Assembly: GCA_029262355.1 (NCBI GenBank)
Contig: JAJCZO010000393.1
Coordinates: 1-43,015, forward strand
Source: Deltaproteobacteria bacterium
Lineage (GTDB): Bacteria; Desulfobacterota; Binatia; UBA12015
Direction: 5' to 3'
Length of the DNA stretch: 43,015 nt
Part shown: positions 1-10,073 of the stretch, in pieces
How the letters are laid out: each line of letters starts with the position of its first letter
Numbering within the stretch: the first letter of the stretch is position 1
Translations under genes and position numbers: made by a program
The notes under the pieces: generated by a model
What the model saw: the letters and a program-made list of their open reading frames with translations, nothing else
Told to the model about the DNA's origin: nothing
Databases searched by the model: none

Positions 1-2776
1 CCCACCCCATCACCGCGTGTCCGAGGACCGCGCCCACCGCCCCGAACGGAATCGCCAGCATGATCACGAAGGGCTGCAAATAGGAGCGCAGCGGGATCGC
101 AAGAAGCGCATAGATGATCAGCAGCGCGAACAAGAACGCCCGCGCGAGTCCCCCCAGGGCCTTCGCGCGCTCTCGCTGTTCTCCCTCCAAACCGTAGTAG
201 AGCCCGCGGTAGCGCTTCTGCATGTCGGGCAGCACGTTTTTTCGGATGTCAGCCATGACATCCTCCGGCGACGTCAAGCTCCGATCGACATCGGCCGTCA
301 CTTTCACGATCGGCCTTCCGTCGATGCGCTCGATCATGGCATAGCCGCGACCCGGCTCAGCCTCGGCGATCGCTGCGAACGGAATCTCCGTGCCATCCGG
401 CGCCCGGACCCACATGCTCTCGAGATTCCCCAGGGAACGACGCTCCTCGGCCGGATACCGCACCATCACCCGAACGTCGTCACGACCGCGCTGGATTCGC
501 TGAACCTCAGCCCCGTAGAAGGCAGTGCGAACCTGACCGCCGAGATCACCGAGCGTGAGGCCGAGTGGCTCCGCCTCGGGAAGCAACCCGAGGCGGATCT
601 CTTCCTTCCCCGCACGGAAAGAATCCGAGACATCGAGCACTCCGGCGTAGCCCGAGAGAGCCTCCCGAAGCTCCGCCGAAGCATCGAGCAGGTCCTGAGG
701 ATTGTCCGAGGACAGAACCAATCCAATCGGGCTTCCGGCGTGCATCGAGTACGCCTCGAACTTGAGCTCGACCGCGTCTGGCACGACACCCACCGCTTCC
801 CGCCACCGGGCCCCGACCTCGCCCGCCGTGAGGTCGCGTTCCCTCCAGCCGACCAGCTCGAGCCGCAGCTGTGCCAGGTGAGTTCCGCCGCCGCCGGCCA
901 ATCCAGACGAGGGACCGCCTCGCGGCGCCTGGCGCCCGATCGACGAGAGCGTGTGCACGATGAGCTTCCCCGAGTCTCCGCGCTCGCGCTGGTACTCCTC
1001 TTCGACCGCGAGCGCCGCTTCCTCCAGCTGGAGGACTGCTCTCTCGGTGCGCGCCAGCGGGGTTCCGGGAGGCATCGTCAGTGTGGCGTAAATCCGATCA
1101 CCCTCGACGCCCGGGAAGAACTGGAATCCGATCCGCCCACTCTGAAACAAGGCCAGTGTGACGAGCAACACACCCACCGCGACCGACATCGCGAGGTAGC
1201 GCCACTCGAGGACACGTTCGAGTGCCGGCTGGTAGCGATGCTCCACGAAGTGATCGAGGCCACCAGAAACGCGGTCCTGCATTCGGGCCCACCGCCCCGA
1301 TGACGGGCCTCCGTCGCGGTGCCGGTGTGCCAGATGCGAGGGCAGTACGAAAAGAGCCTCGACCAAGGAGAGGACGAGGCACAGGATCACCGTGCCGCCG
1401 AGCACGCCAAAGAACTGGCCCATGCGGCCCGGCACCACGACGAGCGGAGCGAATGCAACGATCGTCGTGAGAACGCCGAACACGACCGGAACGAGAACGT
1501 CGATGGTGCCGAGCACGGCCGCGTCGCGGGGCGGGTGGCCCTCCTGCTCGAAAGCGAACACCCGCTCCCCTACGACGATCGCGTCGTCGACGACGATCCC
1601 GAGAACGAGAATGAAGCCCATGACCGCGATCGTGCTGATCGAGAAGTCGAACGCCGGGAAGAGCATCAAAGCCCCGAGCAGAGCGATCGGGATCCCGGCG
1701 GCCACCCAGAGAGCCAATCGAAAGCGAAGGACGAGAGCCAGAACGGCCAGAACGAACATCAGGCCGCCGGCCGCGTTCCCAACGAGTGCGTTGATCCGAC
1801 CACGAAGACTCGCCGCTTCGTCGTTCCAGGTCGTCAAAGCGATACCCTCGGGGATTCGCTGCCGCGCACGCTCTATGTAGGCATGAACTGCGGGCGCGAT
1901 CGCGAGGATGCTCTCTTCGCCGACCCGGTTCACTTGCACGACGGCAGCGGGCTCACCGTCGAAGTACGCACGGATATCGTCGTCGCGGAAACCGTCGACC
2001 ACATTGGCGATCTCACCGAGGCTCACCGTCGTTCCGTCCGGGCGCGTCACGACGACGATCGAGGAGAACTCGTCCCGACCGTACGCCTGGCCCTCCGAGC
2101 GCAGAAGAATCTCGCCGCCCTCGGTCTTGAGCGAGCCGCCAGGCAGATCGAGAGAGGACGAACGAATGGCCTCGACCACTTGATCGAAGGTGATGCCGTA
2201 CTGGCGAAGCGTCTGCTCCGAGACCTCAATCGAGATCTCGTAGGGTCGGGTGTACGCTACGTCGACCTGCGAAATCTGCGGCAGAAGCAAGAGCTCATCG
2301 TGCATCTTCTGGGCCAGGACCTTCAGGGTCTTCTCATCCGCCGCACCCGAAATCGCAATCTTGATCACGTCCTGGGTGAGGACGAGGTAGGACACGACCG
2401 GCTTCTCCGTCTCGGCCGGGAAGGTCGAGATTCCACCGACCTTGCTCTCGATCTCGCCAACCACCGTGTTCCGGTCGCTACCCTCGATGAGTTCGACCAT
2501 GACGGTGCAACTGCCTTCGCTCGCGGTCGCGGAGTAGCGATCGATGCCGGGCGTGCCGGCGATTGCCTCTTCAATCCGAACGCAGACCGACGCTTCAACC
2601 TCAGCCGGCGTCGCGCCGAGATACGGCACGGTGATGCGCACTACCTCGGAGTCGATGCTCGGGAACTCTTCCTGGCGGATCGTCCGCATCGTGACGAGCC
2701 CGCCCAAGATGAGAAGAGCCGTCAGCAGATTTGCCGCGATCGGATTGTCGACAAACCAAGCAACGATCGACTTCAC
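1..2776 (-). CDS. RND-family efflux permease (3' end beyond window)
   Basis: Inner-membrane proton-driven efflux permease of the AcrB/RND superfamily, partner of the membrane fusion protein just upstream. The frame is open from a GTG at 2776 to the window edge, giving about 925 codons; RND permeases usually have 1000-1060, so roughly the last 100 residues are missing. The N-terminus (SIVAWFVDNPIAANLL) is the usual first membrane helix, followed by a porter domain with GATPAEVEASV. TM4 carries GIVVDDAIVVGE, the Asp-Asp proton-relay pair. A second half starts near RIGFQFFPGVEGD, and the last visible residues (LAIPFGAVGAVLGH) are a TM helix. The GTG overlaps the upstream TGA stop (GTGA), so the two genes are translationally coupled. 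Substrate cannot be read from the sequence; no heavy-metal signature was seen. Confidence 0.95.
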   Translation of the reverse strand, partial: MKSIVAWFVDNPIAANLLTALLILGGLVTMRTIRQEEFPSIDSEVVRITVPYLGATPAEVEASVCVRIEEAIAGTPGIDRYSATASEGSCTVMVELIEGSDRNTVVGEIESKVGGISTFPAETEKPVVSYLVLTQDVIKIAISGAADEKTLKVLAQKMHDELLLLPQISQVDVAYTRPYEISIEVSEQTLRQYGITFDQVVEAIRSSSLDLPGGSLKTEGGEILLRSEGQAYGRDEFSSIVVVTRPDGTTVSLGEIANVVDGFRDDDIRAYFDGEPAAVVQVNRVGEESILAIAPAVHAYIERARQRIPEGIALTTWNDEAASLRGRINALVGNAAGGLMFVLAVLALVLRFRLALWVAAGIPIALLGALMLFPAFDFSISTIAVMGFILVLGIVVDDAIVVGERVFAFEQEGHPPRDAAVLGTIDVLVPVVFGVLTTIVAFAPLVVVPGRMGQFFGVLGGTVILCLVLSLVEALFVLPSHLAHRHRDGGPSSGRWARMQDRVSGGLDHFVEHRYQPALERVLEWRYLAMSVAVGVLLVTLALFQSGRIGFQFFPGVEGDRIYATLTMPPGTPLARTERAVLQLEEAALAVEEEYQRERGDSGKLIVHTLSSIGRQAPRGGPSSGLAGGGGTHLAQLRLELVGWRERDLTAGEVGARWREAVGVVPDAVELKFEAYSMHAGSPIGLVLSSDNPQDLLDASAELREALSGYAGVLDVSDSFRAGKEEIRLGLLPEAEPLGLTLGDLGGQVRTAFYGAEVQRIQRGRDDVRVMVRYPAEERRSLGNLESMWVRAPDGTEIPFAAIAEAEPGRGYAMIERIDGRPIVKVTADVDRSLTSPEDVMADIRKNVLPDMQKRYRGLYYGLEGEQRERAKALGGLARAFLFALLIIYALLAIPLRSYLQPFVIMLAIPFGAVGAVLGHAVMGW

Positions 2777-3939
2777 GCGCGCGGATCCTTCGGTGCCTCC
2801 ACGTCCTCTACGGGACGGACCTGCATGCCATCGACCGGAGCCTGGATCATCGACACACAAACCCGTTCGCCTGACGCGAGCCCCTTCGAGATCAGAAGAT
2901 CCTCGCCTTCCACGCGAAGTACATCGACGTCCCGAAAACGCACTCGGTCGCTCTCGTCGATCACGAGGACCCGGCCCGCACCGCTCAGGGCTTGGCGGGG
3001 GATCACCGCAACCCCCTCGGCCTCCCGGCCTCGGATCTGTGCTTGAACGAACAACCCCACCGGCAACGGTGCCTGATCGCCGCCCTCGTTCTGGACGCGC
3101 GCGACGATGTGCACGAGACGACTCTTCGCGTCGATCTCGCCCTCGGTGCGAACGATCCGTCCATTCCAGGTATGGTCCTTCCCCGCAAACTTTGCGCGCA
3201 GAGTGACTCTCGGCAGGTCGTTCTCCGCCGGAGCCGCAGCGTGCCAGTACGGCAGGTCGAGATACGCCAACTGCGCATCGGCGATCGGCAATCGCACCTC
3301 GACGAAGTCCGTCGCGTACGCCTTTGCAAACGGCTGCCCGCGCGTCACGAACTGACCGACGTCGACCTGCTCACTGCGAATGCGCCCCGTGTACGGCGCT
3401 CGAATCTCCGTTCGGTCGAGGTCACGCTCGGCCTGATCGAGTGCAGCACGTGCCTCATCGACGCCAGCTACCGCGACTCGGGAAACGCGCTCGGCATCGT
3501 TCAGCTCGGAGTCGCTCGCAACACTACGCTTCGCGAGATCCTGCTGCCGCGCCAATGTTCGCTCGGCGTGCTGGTTCTCTCCCTCAGCCCGGGCAAGCTG
3601 CGCGCGGGAACGACTCACCGCCGCCTCGTAGTCCGCTCGATCGATCCGCAGAAGCAGATCGCCCTCTTTGAAGTAGCCGCCAGAGACCAGTGCCGGCGAG
3701 GTCCAGACGACCGGGCCCGATACCTCGGGAATGAGCTCGCTCTCGGTATGCGGGGACACCGTGCCCTGCGACCGGACGTCGAGACGCACCGTCCGCAGCT
3801 CGACCGGCACCGTTCGAACGGCGCGCAGGAGGCGCTCGACAGGACGACTCGCGACGGGACTGCTCGTGCTCAGCAGCACGCCCGCGACGGCACCCGCCAC
3901 ACCCAGGACGACCAGCGGCAGTACGACCTTCTTATTCAA
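2773..3939 (-). CDS. RND efflux membrane fusion protein (HlyD/AcrA type)
   Basis: Periplasmic adaptor linking the RND permease to an outer-membrane channel. The 388-residue protein has one N-terminal membrane anchor (about residues 4-24), a lipoyl half (VRSQGTVSPHTESELIPEVSG), an Ala/Arg/Glu-rich helical hairpin (about 115-175, LARAEGENQHAERTLARQQDL), the second lipoyl half (IRAPYTGRIRSEQVDVGQFV) and beta-barrel and membrane-proximal domains, the normal AcrA order and length. The start is a TTG at 3937-3939 preceded by a purine-rich GGTGAGAGC. The stop overlaps the permease start. No outer-membrane factor gene is visible; it could lie past the left edge or elsewhere. Confidence 0.95.
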   Translation of the reverse strand: MNKKVVLPLVVLGVAGAVAGVLLSTSSPVASRPVERLLRAVRTVPVELRTVRLDVRSQGTVSPHTESELIPEVSGPVVWTSPALVSGGYFKEGDLLLRIDRADYEAAVSRSRAQLARAEGENQHAERTLARQQDLAKRSVASDSELNDAERVSRVAVAGVDEARAALDQAERDLDRTEIRAPYTGRIRSEQVDVGQFVTRGQPFAKAYATDFVEVRLPIADAQLAYLDLPYWHAAAPAENDLPRVTLRAKFAGKDHTWNGRIVRTEGEIDAKSRLVHIVARVQNEGGDQAPLPVGLFVQAQIRGREAEGVAVIPRQALSGAGRVLVIDESDRVRFRDVDVLRVEGEDLLISKGLASGERVCVSMIQAPVDGMQVRPVEDVEAPKDPRA

Positions 3940-3969
3940 GCTCTCACCACCTGCGATTACCGGGAAATC

Positions 3970-4009
3970 GTGCCGGAGTGCTCAGCCGGCACCACCCTAC
4001 AGTGGTACC
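3970..4009. promoter_or_regulatory. Overlapping inverted repeats in the efflux-operon promoter region
   Basis: The 200-bp divergent gap between the efflux operon (start 3939) and the DUF2157 gene (start 4140) holds two overlapping inverted repeats. One is GTGCCGG/CCGGCAC (3970-3976 and 3986-3992, 9-nt spacer). The other is 8-bp arms at 3988-3995 and 4002-4009 with one mismatch (G-U in minus-strand RNA). They lie 30-70 bp upstream of the adaptor start, where a TetR- or MarR-type repressor of an efflux pump would bind. No regulator gene is adjacent, so the operator role is inference. Confidence 0.35.
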
Positions 4010-4139
4010 GCGTGTGCTGTGGTGCAGCAAGATCGATAGACGGCGGGGCCCCCGAGGGGCCTGCTCGGCCCCAGCCGGGCGCAGCCCGACCTCGCGACGC
4101 GGACTCGCCGACTCGGCGCCTACGAGGACGTGATTCGGT

Positions 4140-5540
4140 GTGCATCACGATACCCGCTACACTGACCTCGTGGGTGGGGTCGGTAGCCTTCTTTTGCTTG
4201 CGCTCGCCGCGTGGTTCCTATGGCAACGCAGACCCAGCCAGACGGGCGGCGTGGAGGACGTCCTTGCCGACGCCGAGCAAGCCGGGATCATCAGCGCCGA
4301 CCAGCGTCGCGCAATTCTGAACCGCACGGCGGAGAGCGAACCAACCATTCACCTCTCCGGTGTCACGTGGCTCGCGGTGCTCGCTGGACTCTTCGTGCTC
4401 GCTGGAACCTCCCTCCTGATCGCAACGAATTGGGAGGACATCGGCGCGACCGTACGCATCGCTGCCTTTCTCGTTCTGCTGCTCGGCGTCGGAGAAGCCG
4501 CAATTCGCGCGCGGACGGTAGGGCTAGCGATCTCTCTCGAACTCGTATGGTTGATTCTGCCACTGCTGGGCATTGGCCTGTATGCCCAGACCTTCCAGCT
4601 TTCCGGAGAAACGATCACTCCGTTCCTGGTGTGGCTGGTCCTCGGCATGCCACTCGCCTGGCGGAGCACGCATGCAATCGTGCCCCTGCTCCACACGGCA
4701 TCACTGATCGTCGTCTCGCTGACGGGCAGCTTCTTCGTCGGCGGTCCACTCTACCTGCTCACAACCTTCGACATCAGCGCCTGGGCGGTCTCGCTGGGAA
4801 CGGTCGCTGTCGTCGTCGTTCAAAGCCTGAAGCTGCTCCCGATCGGGCAGCGACATCACTGCTTCGGCGTCGTTGCCGGCTGGGTCTTCGGCGTCTTGCT
4901 CCTCGCACCTCCCTTCCACCTCGAACACGGCGCCTGGGTCGCCATCGCCGCCGTTGCTCTCGCGACGCTCTGGCTGGTTGCGCTCTTCGAGGTCGACGCC
5001 GGACCGAGCGAGATCCTCGGCGCCGCTACCGTGTGGATCGGGATTCTCTACACCATCACGTTCGCCTGGCATTCCGACGGCTCGATCGAGGGCACGACGA
5101 CGGCCGCGTCGATCGCCGGCACGCTGCTGGTGGCCGCCGCTGCCGCCGGTGGCATCCTGCACGTGCCTGCCTCGCCCTTTGGAAACCACGCCCTCCTCGC
5201 GAGGATCGTCCTCGCCGCGCCGCTCGCACTCTCGTTCGCCCTACTGCTCGGAGGATCCGCCGTACATGCCAGCGCGGCCCTCGCGAACGTGCTCCTCGTG
5301 GGCATCGCGGGAGCGATCATGTGGCACGGCTCGGCGGAGCGCGAGCCCGGCGAGATCAACTTCGGGATCTTCGTACTTCTCGTCGTGCTAGTGACGCGGT
5401 TCTTCGACGTCTTTGGAAGCTTCGTACAAAGCGGCGTCGGATTCATCGTCGCTGGCGTTCTCTTGGCGGCCCTCGCCTACACTCTCGAGCGCACCCGACG
5501 TAGACTGATCGGGCCTCGGGAAACGGAGACAGGCCGATGA
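4140..5540 (+). CDS. DUF2157 polytopic membrane protein
   Basis: A 466-residue multi-spanning inner-membrane protein of unknown biochemical function. After an N-terminal membrane segment and a short soluble part (VLADAEQAGIISADQRRAIL) comes the DUF2157 signature, a helix ending LAGTSLLIATNWEDI, then about a dozen hydrophobic segments to residue ~455. The start is GTG at 4140 with GAGG upstream. Its stop overlaps the next ATG (ATGA at 5537-5540), and that neighbour is a GDYXXLXY protein. DUF2157/DUF4401 proteins and GDYXXLXY proteins are commonly encoded side by side, which supports both calls. The pair is usually regarded as a membrane complex of unknown role. Confidence 0.85.
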   Translation: MHHDTRYTDLVGGVGSLLLLALAAWFLWQRRPSQTGGVEDVLADAEQAGIISADQRRAILNRTAESEPTIHLSGVTWLAVLAGLFVLAGTSLLIATNWEDIGATVRIAAFLVLLLGVGEAAIRARTVGLAISLELVWLILPLLGIGLYAQTFQLSGETITPFLVWLVLGMPLAWRSTHAIVPLLHTASLIVVSLTGSFFVGGPLYLLTTFDISAWAVSLGTVAVVVVQSLKLLPIGQRHHCFGVVAGWVFGVLLLAPPFHLEHGAWVAIAAVALATLWLVALFEVDAGPSEILGAATVWIGILYTITFAWHSDGSIEGTTTAASIAGTLLVAAAAAGGILHVPASPFGNHALLARIVLAAPLALSFALLLGGSAVHASAALANVLLVGIAGAIMWHGSAEREPGEINFGIFVLLVVLVTRFFDVFGSFVQSGVGFIVAGVLLAALAYTLERTRRRLIGPRETETGR

Positions 5541-6109
5541 AGACGCTTCGCTGGGTTCTCGCCGCGCAGGTGCTATTTTTCGCTGCATGGGGCGGGTACC
5601 TGCTCACCACCCACCGTATCGCCGCGACCGTCTGGCTCGACACGGAGCCCGTCGACCCACGCGACCTGCTCAGCGGACACTACGTGGCGCTCGCGTATCG
5701 GCTGACGTCGAGCGCGGGCCTGCTCTGCGGCTCAATCCGCGCTCCGGGCGAACTCGGCCCCGTCTACCTGAGGCTCGAGGTGAGCCCCGAGCCCGTGCTG
5801 ACCAACCGAGGGCCCGTCCTCGTCTCGCGGGCGACGAAGTGTCAGGCGACTACACCGACGACCGGCGGTATCTGGATCGTCGGCGATCGCTCCGCTCGCC
5901 CCGGCGCCGCCCGCGTCACGTTCGGCATCGAGCGATTCTACGTCTCCGAGAACAATCCGCTGCGGTGGGCCGGCAGCGGCGACGTCGTCGCGAAGATCGC
6001 GATCAATGACGACCACGAGCCGAGGATCATCGACCTCGTGCCGAGGGTTCCGCTCGAAGACGCGCGAGCCTTCGAGTCGATGCTCTCCGAGCCAACTGTC
6101 GCTCGGTAG
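5537..6109 (+). CDS. GDYXXLXY-family membrane-anchored protein
   Basis: A 190-residue protein with one N-terminal membrane helix (about residues 5-25) and an extracytoplasmic domain. It contains LLSGHYVALAYRL, the family's GDYxxLxY signature with His in place of Asp; the preceding DPRDLLSG is also typical. The family is named for this motif and has no established activity. Translation is coupled to the DUF2157 gene by a 4-nt overlap. It is followed by a symmetric hairpin (6129-6160) that separates it from the convergent Cys-rich gene. Confidence 0.85.
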   Translation: MKTLRWVLAAQVLFFAAWGGYLLTTHRIAATVWLDTEPVDPRDLLSGHYVALAYRLTSSAGLLCGSIRAPGELGPVYLRLEVSPEPVLTNRGPVLVSRATKCQATTPTTGGIWIVGDRSARPGAARVTFGIERFYVSENNPLRWAGSGDVVAKIAINDDHEPRIIDLVPRVPLEDARAFESMLSEPTVAR

Positions 6110-6128
6110 GCCGACCACGCCCCGCGAC

Positions 6129-6160
6129 AGGGAGGCGAACGCTGCTGCACTCGCCTCCCT
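6129..6160. terminator. Bidirectional terminator hairpin
   Basis: A perfect 10-bp inverted repeat AGGGAGGCGA / TCGCCTCCCT (6129-6138 and 6151-6160) with a 12-nt loop lies between two convergent genes ending at 6109 and 6167. It has no long T-tract on either side, so efficiency is uncertain. The position and perfect symmetry fit a shared terminator. Confidence 0.65.
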
Positions 6161-6166
6161 CATCAA

Positions 6167-9100
6167 CTACGGGTCGGTCGTGATCCGAGCCGCTATGGCA
6201 ATGTCACCAACCCCGAGCGTCTCGCCCACCGCTTCGCCGAAGTCCTGGCCCAAGAAGAACAGCGGGACGACCATCGACTTGTTGGTCTGCGTCGTCCAGG
6301 TCGCACAACTGAGGTTCGTGCCACTCAGGGACGTTACGAAGGGCGAGGACGGACACGTGCCCGTGACGAAGTTGCCGCCAGGACACGACTGCGCGTCAGT
6401 GATCGTAGACGTCGCCGTCCCCGTCACCAGGGCCGTGTTGATCGCGTTCTCCGCCGCCCATGCCGCGTCGGCCGGGCCAGGGCAAGATCCGGGTCCCTGG
6501 ATCAACTTCACGCTCACCGGAATGGTGGCCGCCCCGACGCCCGAGTCTGTGACGCCCGACGGCGTGGTGAACCACAGATCGTCCCACTCGGGTGCGGGCG
6601 GTGCCGCCGCCCCGTTGCTGTCGACGACCGCGGTGGAGTCGGCGTTCATCCCGCCGTCGCAATCAACCCAGCCCGGGCCGTTCGACTCGACCCGCACGCA
6701 GATCCAGTTGTCACTGGCGATGCTCGGCTGCTGAACAGCGACCACCTGGGCCGCAGCAAGCTCGACCTCCGCGACCCCGCTCGCGTCCGGCACGCCGCCG
6801 ACGAGCTCGAAGTTCGCACTCGCACCGAAGTTCCCGCGGGTCAGGCTGCAGATCGTTCCGAGCAACCCACCGGTCGGCAAGCCGCGCCCCTTGAGAAACG
6901 AGCCCGGATCGCCGTCGGCCGGGCAGTTCGCACTCGACCCGGCCGCCACGTTGAAGAACCAGCTGCCGAGCGGTTCGCCGCATTCGCAATCGCCGCACAC
7001 TTCACCGACCGCACAATCGCCATCGACCTCGCACGCCTCGCCAGCGAGAGGATCGATGATCCCATCACCACAACTCGGGAAGCTGCAATCGAGCCGACAG
7101 CTTGCATCCGGTGCGTCCGAATTCAGGGCGCCGTCGTCACACTCCTCACCGGTATCGGCGATATCGTCCCCGCAACCGCCTAGGGTACAATCGAGGCGGC
7201 AGTTCGCGTCCGGCGCACTCGAGTTGCCCGCGCCGTCGTCGCACTCCTCCCCAGCGTCCGTCGTTCCATCGCCACAGAGCAAGTTGCACGAGCTGGGTTC
7301 GCCCGCACATCCGTAACCGGACTCGACGGCGCAGCTTCCATCGCAACCATCGCCCGGAACCGTGCCGCCATCGTCGCAGCCTTCGGATCCACGAACCAAA
7401 CCGTCGCCGCAAACCGTCGCGCAGCTGCTGGGCTCGCCGCCACATACGTACCCCGACTCGAGCGCGCATGAACCGTCGCAGCCATCACCGGGTGCGGTCC
7501 CGCCGTCGTCACAGACCTCGGTGCCGACGATCAGTCCGTCTCCGCAAACCGTGTTGCACACGCTCGGTGCGCCACCACACCCGTAACCGGACTCGACCAC
7601 GCAGGTATCGGTGCAGCCATCGCCGTTGGTCGGGTTCCCATCATCGCACGCCTCGCCGGCGTCGAGAATGCCATTGCCACAATCCCCCTGACAGACGCTG
7701 GGCTCCCCCACGCACGCATGGCCGGGCTCCACTGCACAGCTGGCGTTGCAGCCGTCGCCCGGGGCCACGCCCCCGTCGTCACACGTCTCGGCTCCGCGCA
7801 CGAGACCATCGCCGCAGACCCCCGTGCAGGCGCTCGGAACCCCAACGCACGCGAAGCCGGTCTCCGTTTGGCAAGACCCGTCACAGCCATCACCCGGGGC
7901 GGCGTTGGCGTCGTCACACGTCTCCGAGCCGAAAAGTAGACCGTCGCCGCAGATACCGTCGCATGCAGACGGCTCACCGCCGCACCCGTGGCCCAGCTCG
8001 ACGAGGCAGAACGCATTGCAACCATCTCCCGGCGTCGTGGCGCCGTCGTCGCAAGCCTCGGTGCCCCGGACCAACCCGTCACCGCAAATGCCGCTACACG
8101 AGCTCGGCTCCGAGGCGCACGTGAATCCCGCCTCGACACCACAGCTGGCATCACAACCGTCACCCGGCGTGATTCCCCCATCGTCACAGGCTTCCGTACC
8201 CAGGATCACGCCATCTCCGCAGATCCCGTCGCACGAGGACGGCTCGCCGGCGCAGGCGAACCCGGTCTCGACGTCGCAACTCGCATCACACCCATCGCCC
8301 GACGCCGTCCCGCCGTCGTCACAGACTTCGGTGCCGAGGATCGCTCCGTCCCCACAGAGGCCGTCGCAAGACGACGGCTCGCCGGCGCAGGCATAGCCGG
8401 CTTCGACCGCGCAGCTCGCGCTGCAGCCATCGCCGTCGACCGTGGCGCCATCATCACAGGCTTCGCCCACGTCGACGATCCCATCACCGCAGGCTTCGAT
8501 CGTGCAATCCGCGCGGCAGCCATCGCCCGAGGTTGCGTTGCCGTCGTCACACGCCTCACCCACATCCGCGAGGCCGTCACCGCAAACCGCGTCGCAGCTC
8601 GCGTTGAGCGCACCATCATCGAACTGGTCGCAATCGAGGGCGAGGTCGTCGGCCTCGTTGAGGAATCGGCAGAGCTCGCAACTGAGGCTTGCGTTGATGC
8701 ATCCGTGAAGAGCGCTCGCGTCCGTGGTGGCGCACCCTGGAATCGCTTGGTCGAGTGCGACGGCGTCGCCCTCGCATTTGGAGATCATCTTGCGAATCTT
8801 GTCGACCTTGAACTTGCCCGGTGAAACTTCACTCAGCAGGTCGCACGCCTTCGCGATCTTACCTTTGGGATCCGGCTGACCCGCGCCCGTTCCCAAGCAC
8901 TGGTCCTGCAAGCTCTGCGCATCCGTGATCGCTCCACCAGCGATCCCCAGCTTCTTGCAGAGCACGAACTCCTTCAGTCGCGTGTCGCTGCACTTGTTGA
9001 TCATCTTGAGGGTTTTGAACTGGCAGTTCTGCGCGTCCTTACCGGGAAGCAGCGCCGCGTCGAGGTCCCCGCCGAAGAGGCTCGCGATCGTCGCCAACTC

Positions 9101-9457
9101 TTTGGCGACCGCACGCTCGGCTCCCGACTGCCCGTCGAGGGGACCGAAGCTCGGCGGCACGCCGCAACGGTTCAGATCATCGACGAACGCTTTCACGACC
9201 GCCTTGTCGACCTTCCCCCGCCGATCGAGTTCCAAGCAGTCCTGCGCTGTCGTCGTGCCCAACTTGCCAGTCTGTGCATCACGCAAGCAGGAGGCATTCT
9301 CCTTGGCCTGTGCGGACGACGCCTTCCAGAAATCCTTGTTCAAGGCGTTGATGCACTTCTCTTCGTCGGTCGCGGCCCATGCGGTCGAGGCAAACGCGAA
9401 ACCGAGAGTGGCCGAGGCGAGAAGGACGAGGGCGGAAGAGAGAAACCGAGCGCGCAT
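6167..9457 (-). CDS. Secreted Cys-rich protein with DUF4215/myxo-disulfide repeats
   Basis: A 1096-residue secreted or surface protein. The ATG at 9457 is chosen because GGAGG lies five bases upstream and a clean signal peptide follows (hydrophobic core about residues 8-28, cleavage near STAWA). Residues 31-290 form a Cys-rich helical domain with repeated xxKC patterns ([17 protein letters not shown]). Residues 292-829 hold 13 Cys-rich repeats of the type CGDGxxxGxExCDDGxxxxGDGCxxxC; repeats 2-10 are nine modules of exactly 45 residues. The last 267 residues are a different, Gly/Ala-rich domain with few Cys. The repeat matches DUF4215/myxo-disulfide (TIGR02232-type) repeats, known mainly from myxobacteria-like surface proteins. 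Function is unknown; an adhesive or matrix role is a guess. Confidence 0.9.
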   Translation of the reverse strand: MRARFLSSALVLLASATLGFAFASTAWAATDEEKCINALNKDFWKASSAQAKENASCLRDAQTGKLGTTTAQDCLELDRRGKVDKAVVKAFVDDLNRCGVPPSFGPLDGQSGAERAVAKELATIASLFGGDLDAALLPGKDAQNCQFKTLKMINKCSDTRLKEFVLCKKLGIAGGAITDAQSLQDQCLGTGAGQPDPKGKIAKACDLLSEVSPGKFKVDKIRKMISKCEGDAVALDQAIPGCATTDASALHGCINASLSCELCRFLNEADDLALDCDQFDDGALNASCDAVCGDGLADVGEACDDGNATSGDGCRADCTIEACGDGIVDVGEACDDGATVDGDGCSASCAVEAGYACAGEPSSCDGLCGDGAILGTEVCDDGGTASGDGCDASCDVETGFACAGEPSSCDGICGDGVILGTEACDDGGITPGDGCDASCGVEAGFTCASEPSSCSGICGDGLVRGTEACDDGATTPGDGCNAFCLVELGHGCGGEPSACDGICGDGLLFGSETCDDANAAPGDGCDGSCQTETGFACVGVPSACTGVCGDGLVRGAETCDDGGVAPGDGCNASCAVEPGHACVGEPSVCQGDCGNGILDAGEACDDGNPTNGDGCTDTCVVESGYGCGGAPSVCNTVCGDGLIVGTEVCDDGGTAPGDGCDGSCALESGYVCGGEPSSCATVCGDGLVRGSEGCDDGGTVPGDGCDGSCAVESGYGCAGEPSSCNLLCGDGTTDAGEECDDGAGNSSAPDANCRLDCTLGGCGDDIADTGEECDDGALNSDAPDASCRLDCSFPSCGDGIIDPLAGEACEVDGDCAVGEVCGDCECGEPLGSWFFNVAAGSSANCPADGDPGSFLKGRGLPTGGLLGTICSLTRGNFGASANFELVGGVPDASGVAEVELAAAQVVAVQQPSIASDNWICVRVESNGPGWVDCDGGMNADSTAVVDSNGAAAPPAPEWDDLWFTTPSGVTDSGVGAATIPVSVKLIQGPGSCPGPADAAWAAENAINTALVTGTATSTITDAQSCPGGNFVTGTCPSSPFVTSLSGTNLSCATWTTQTNKSMVVPLFFLGQDFGEAVGETLGVGDIAIAARITTDP
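6971..8584 (-). repeat. Tandem Cys-rich coding repeat array
   Basis: The DNA encoding residues 292-829 of the Cys-rich protein. Repeats 2-10 (7277-8491) are nine consecutive 135-bp units, each encoding 45 residues with Cys at conserved positions. Repeat 1 is shortened to 31 residues and repeats 11-13 to 34. Units differ at many bases, so the array looks old rather than newly amplified, although the fixed length would still allow recombinational gain or loss. Confidence 0.85.
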
Positions 9458-9560
9458 GAGGGCCTCCAGATCGGGGAGAAGAAACGGTCGGCTGACCGAT
9501 ATCCCCAACGACCCCTGCCGGACAACCCCCACCGGTCACCCGCGCGTGCAGCGTCTCACA

Positions 9561-10049
9561 CTAGGAGAACAGTGAATCCTCCATCATTTTCGTAGCGTCA
9601 AAACTGAACTCCTTCTCGGGCGCCACCTCGAAAATGACCCGATTGGGGGAATCCAGCATCTTCACGAACGCCTGCTGCGCGCTCTCGATCCCCGGGATGA
9701 CCGCGGCAGCCAGAGCCGGGTAGAACCACGCCTTGGTCTGCGGGTCTTCACGGATCGCACAGCGGCCCTTTACGGTGAGCCCCTTGGCCGGGCCGAGTGT
9801 CGTGCCGACACTCGAGATCGCGACCGACACCCGGTCGTCCCGACGGATCGCCGGAACCCGCGCGCGCTGGCTCGTGGCCGTCAGCCAAAACCTGCCGTCG
9901 CGCCAGACGTAGCTCATGATCATGCCAATCGGCCACGAGTCGCGAGTGCGCCACATGAACGTGCACTCGTTCTGCTCTGTGAGCATCTGCTCCTGAACCT
10001 CGGGATCGATGGGGTAGACGTCGACCTTCTCGTAGTTCGTTACGGGCAT
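9561..10049 (-). CDS. Pyridoxamine 5'-phosphate oxidase-family (flavin split-barrel) protein
   Basis: A 162-residue protein with the FMN/F420-binding split-barrel fold. The strand pattern WPIGMIMSYVWRDGRFWLTATSQRARVPAIRRDDRVSVAI is typical: a short beta hairpin, then a 'no contact with other subjects' Arg-rich turn, then Val-rich strands and a loop with KGLTVKGRCAIRED. Such proteins bind FMN, F420 or haem and reduce or sense small molecules; the cofactor cannot be decided here. The ATG at 10049 is preceded by GGAAGGAAG. An upstream in-frame ATG at 10097 has no ribosome site. Four CCGAGAC heptamers lie just upstream. Confidence 0.8.
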   Translation of the reverse strand: MPVTNYEKVDVYPIDPEVQEQMLTEQNECTFMWRTRDSWPIGMIMSYVWRDGRFWLTATSQRARVPAIRRDDRVSVAISSVGTTLGPAKGLTVKGRCAIREDPQTKAWFYPALAAAVIPGIESAQQAFVKMLDSPNRVIFEVAPEKEFSFDATKMMEDSLFS

Positions 10050-10073
10050 TCTTCCTTCCTCTGATACATGGGA

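Noticed and set aside
17..3046. Long plus-strand open frames of 428 and 575 residues opposite the efflux genes
   Set aside because: They are Arg/His/Asp-rich without domain pattern, and the minus strand encodes unmistakable RND permease and adaptor sequences.
6971..8584. Regular direct repeats that might be a CRISPR array
   Set aside because: The 135-bp periodicity is protein-coding with conserved Cys codons; there are no short identical repeats with unique spacers.
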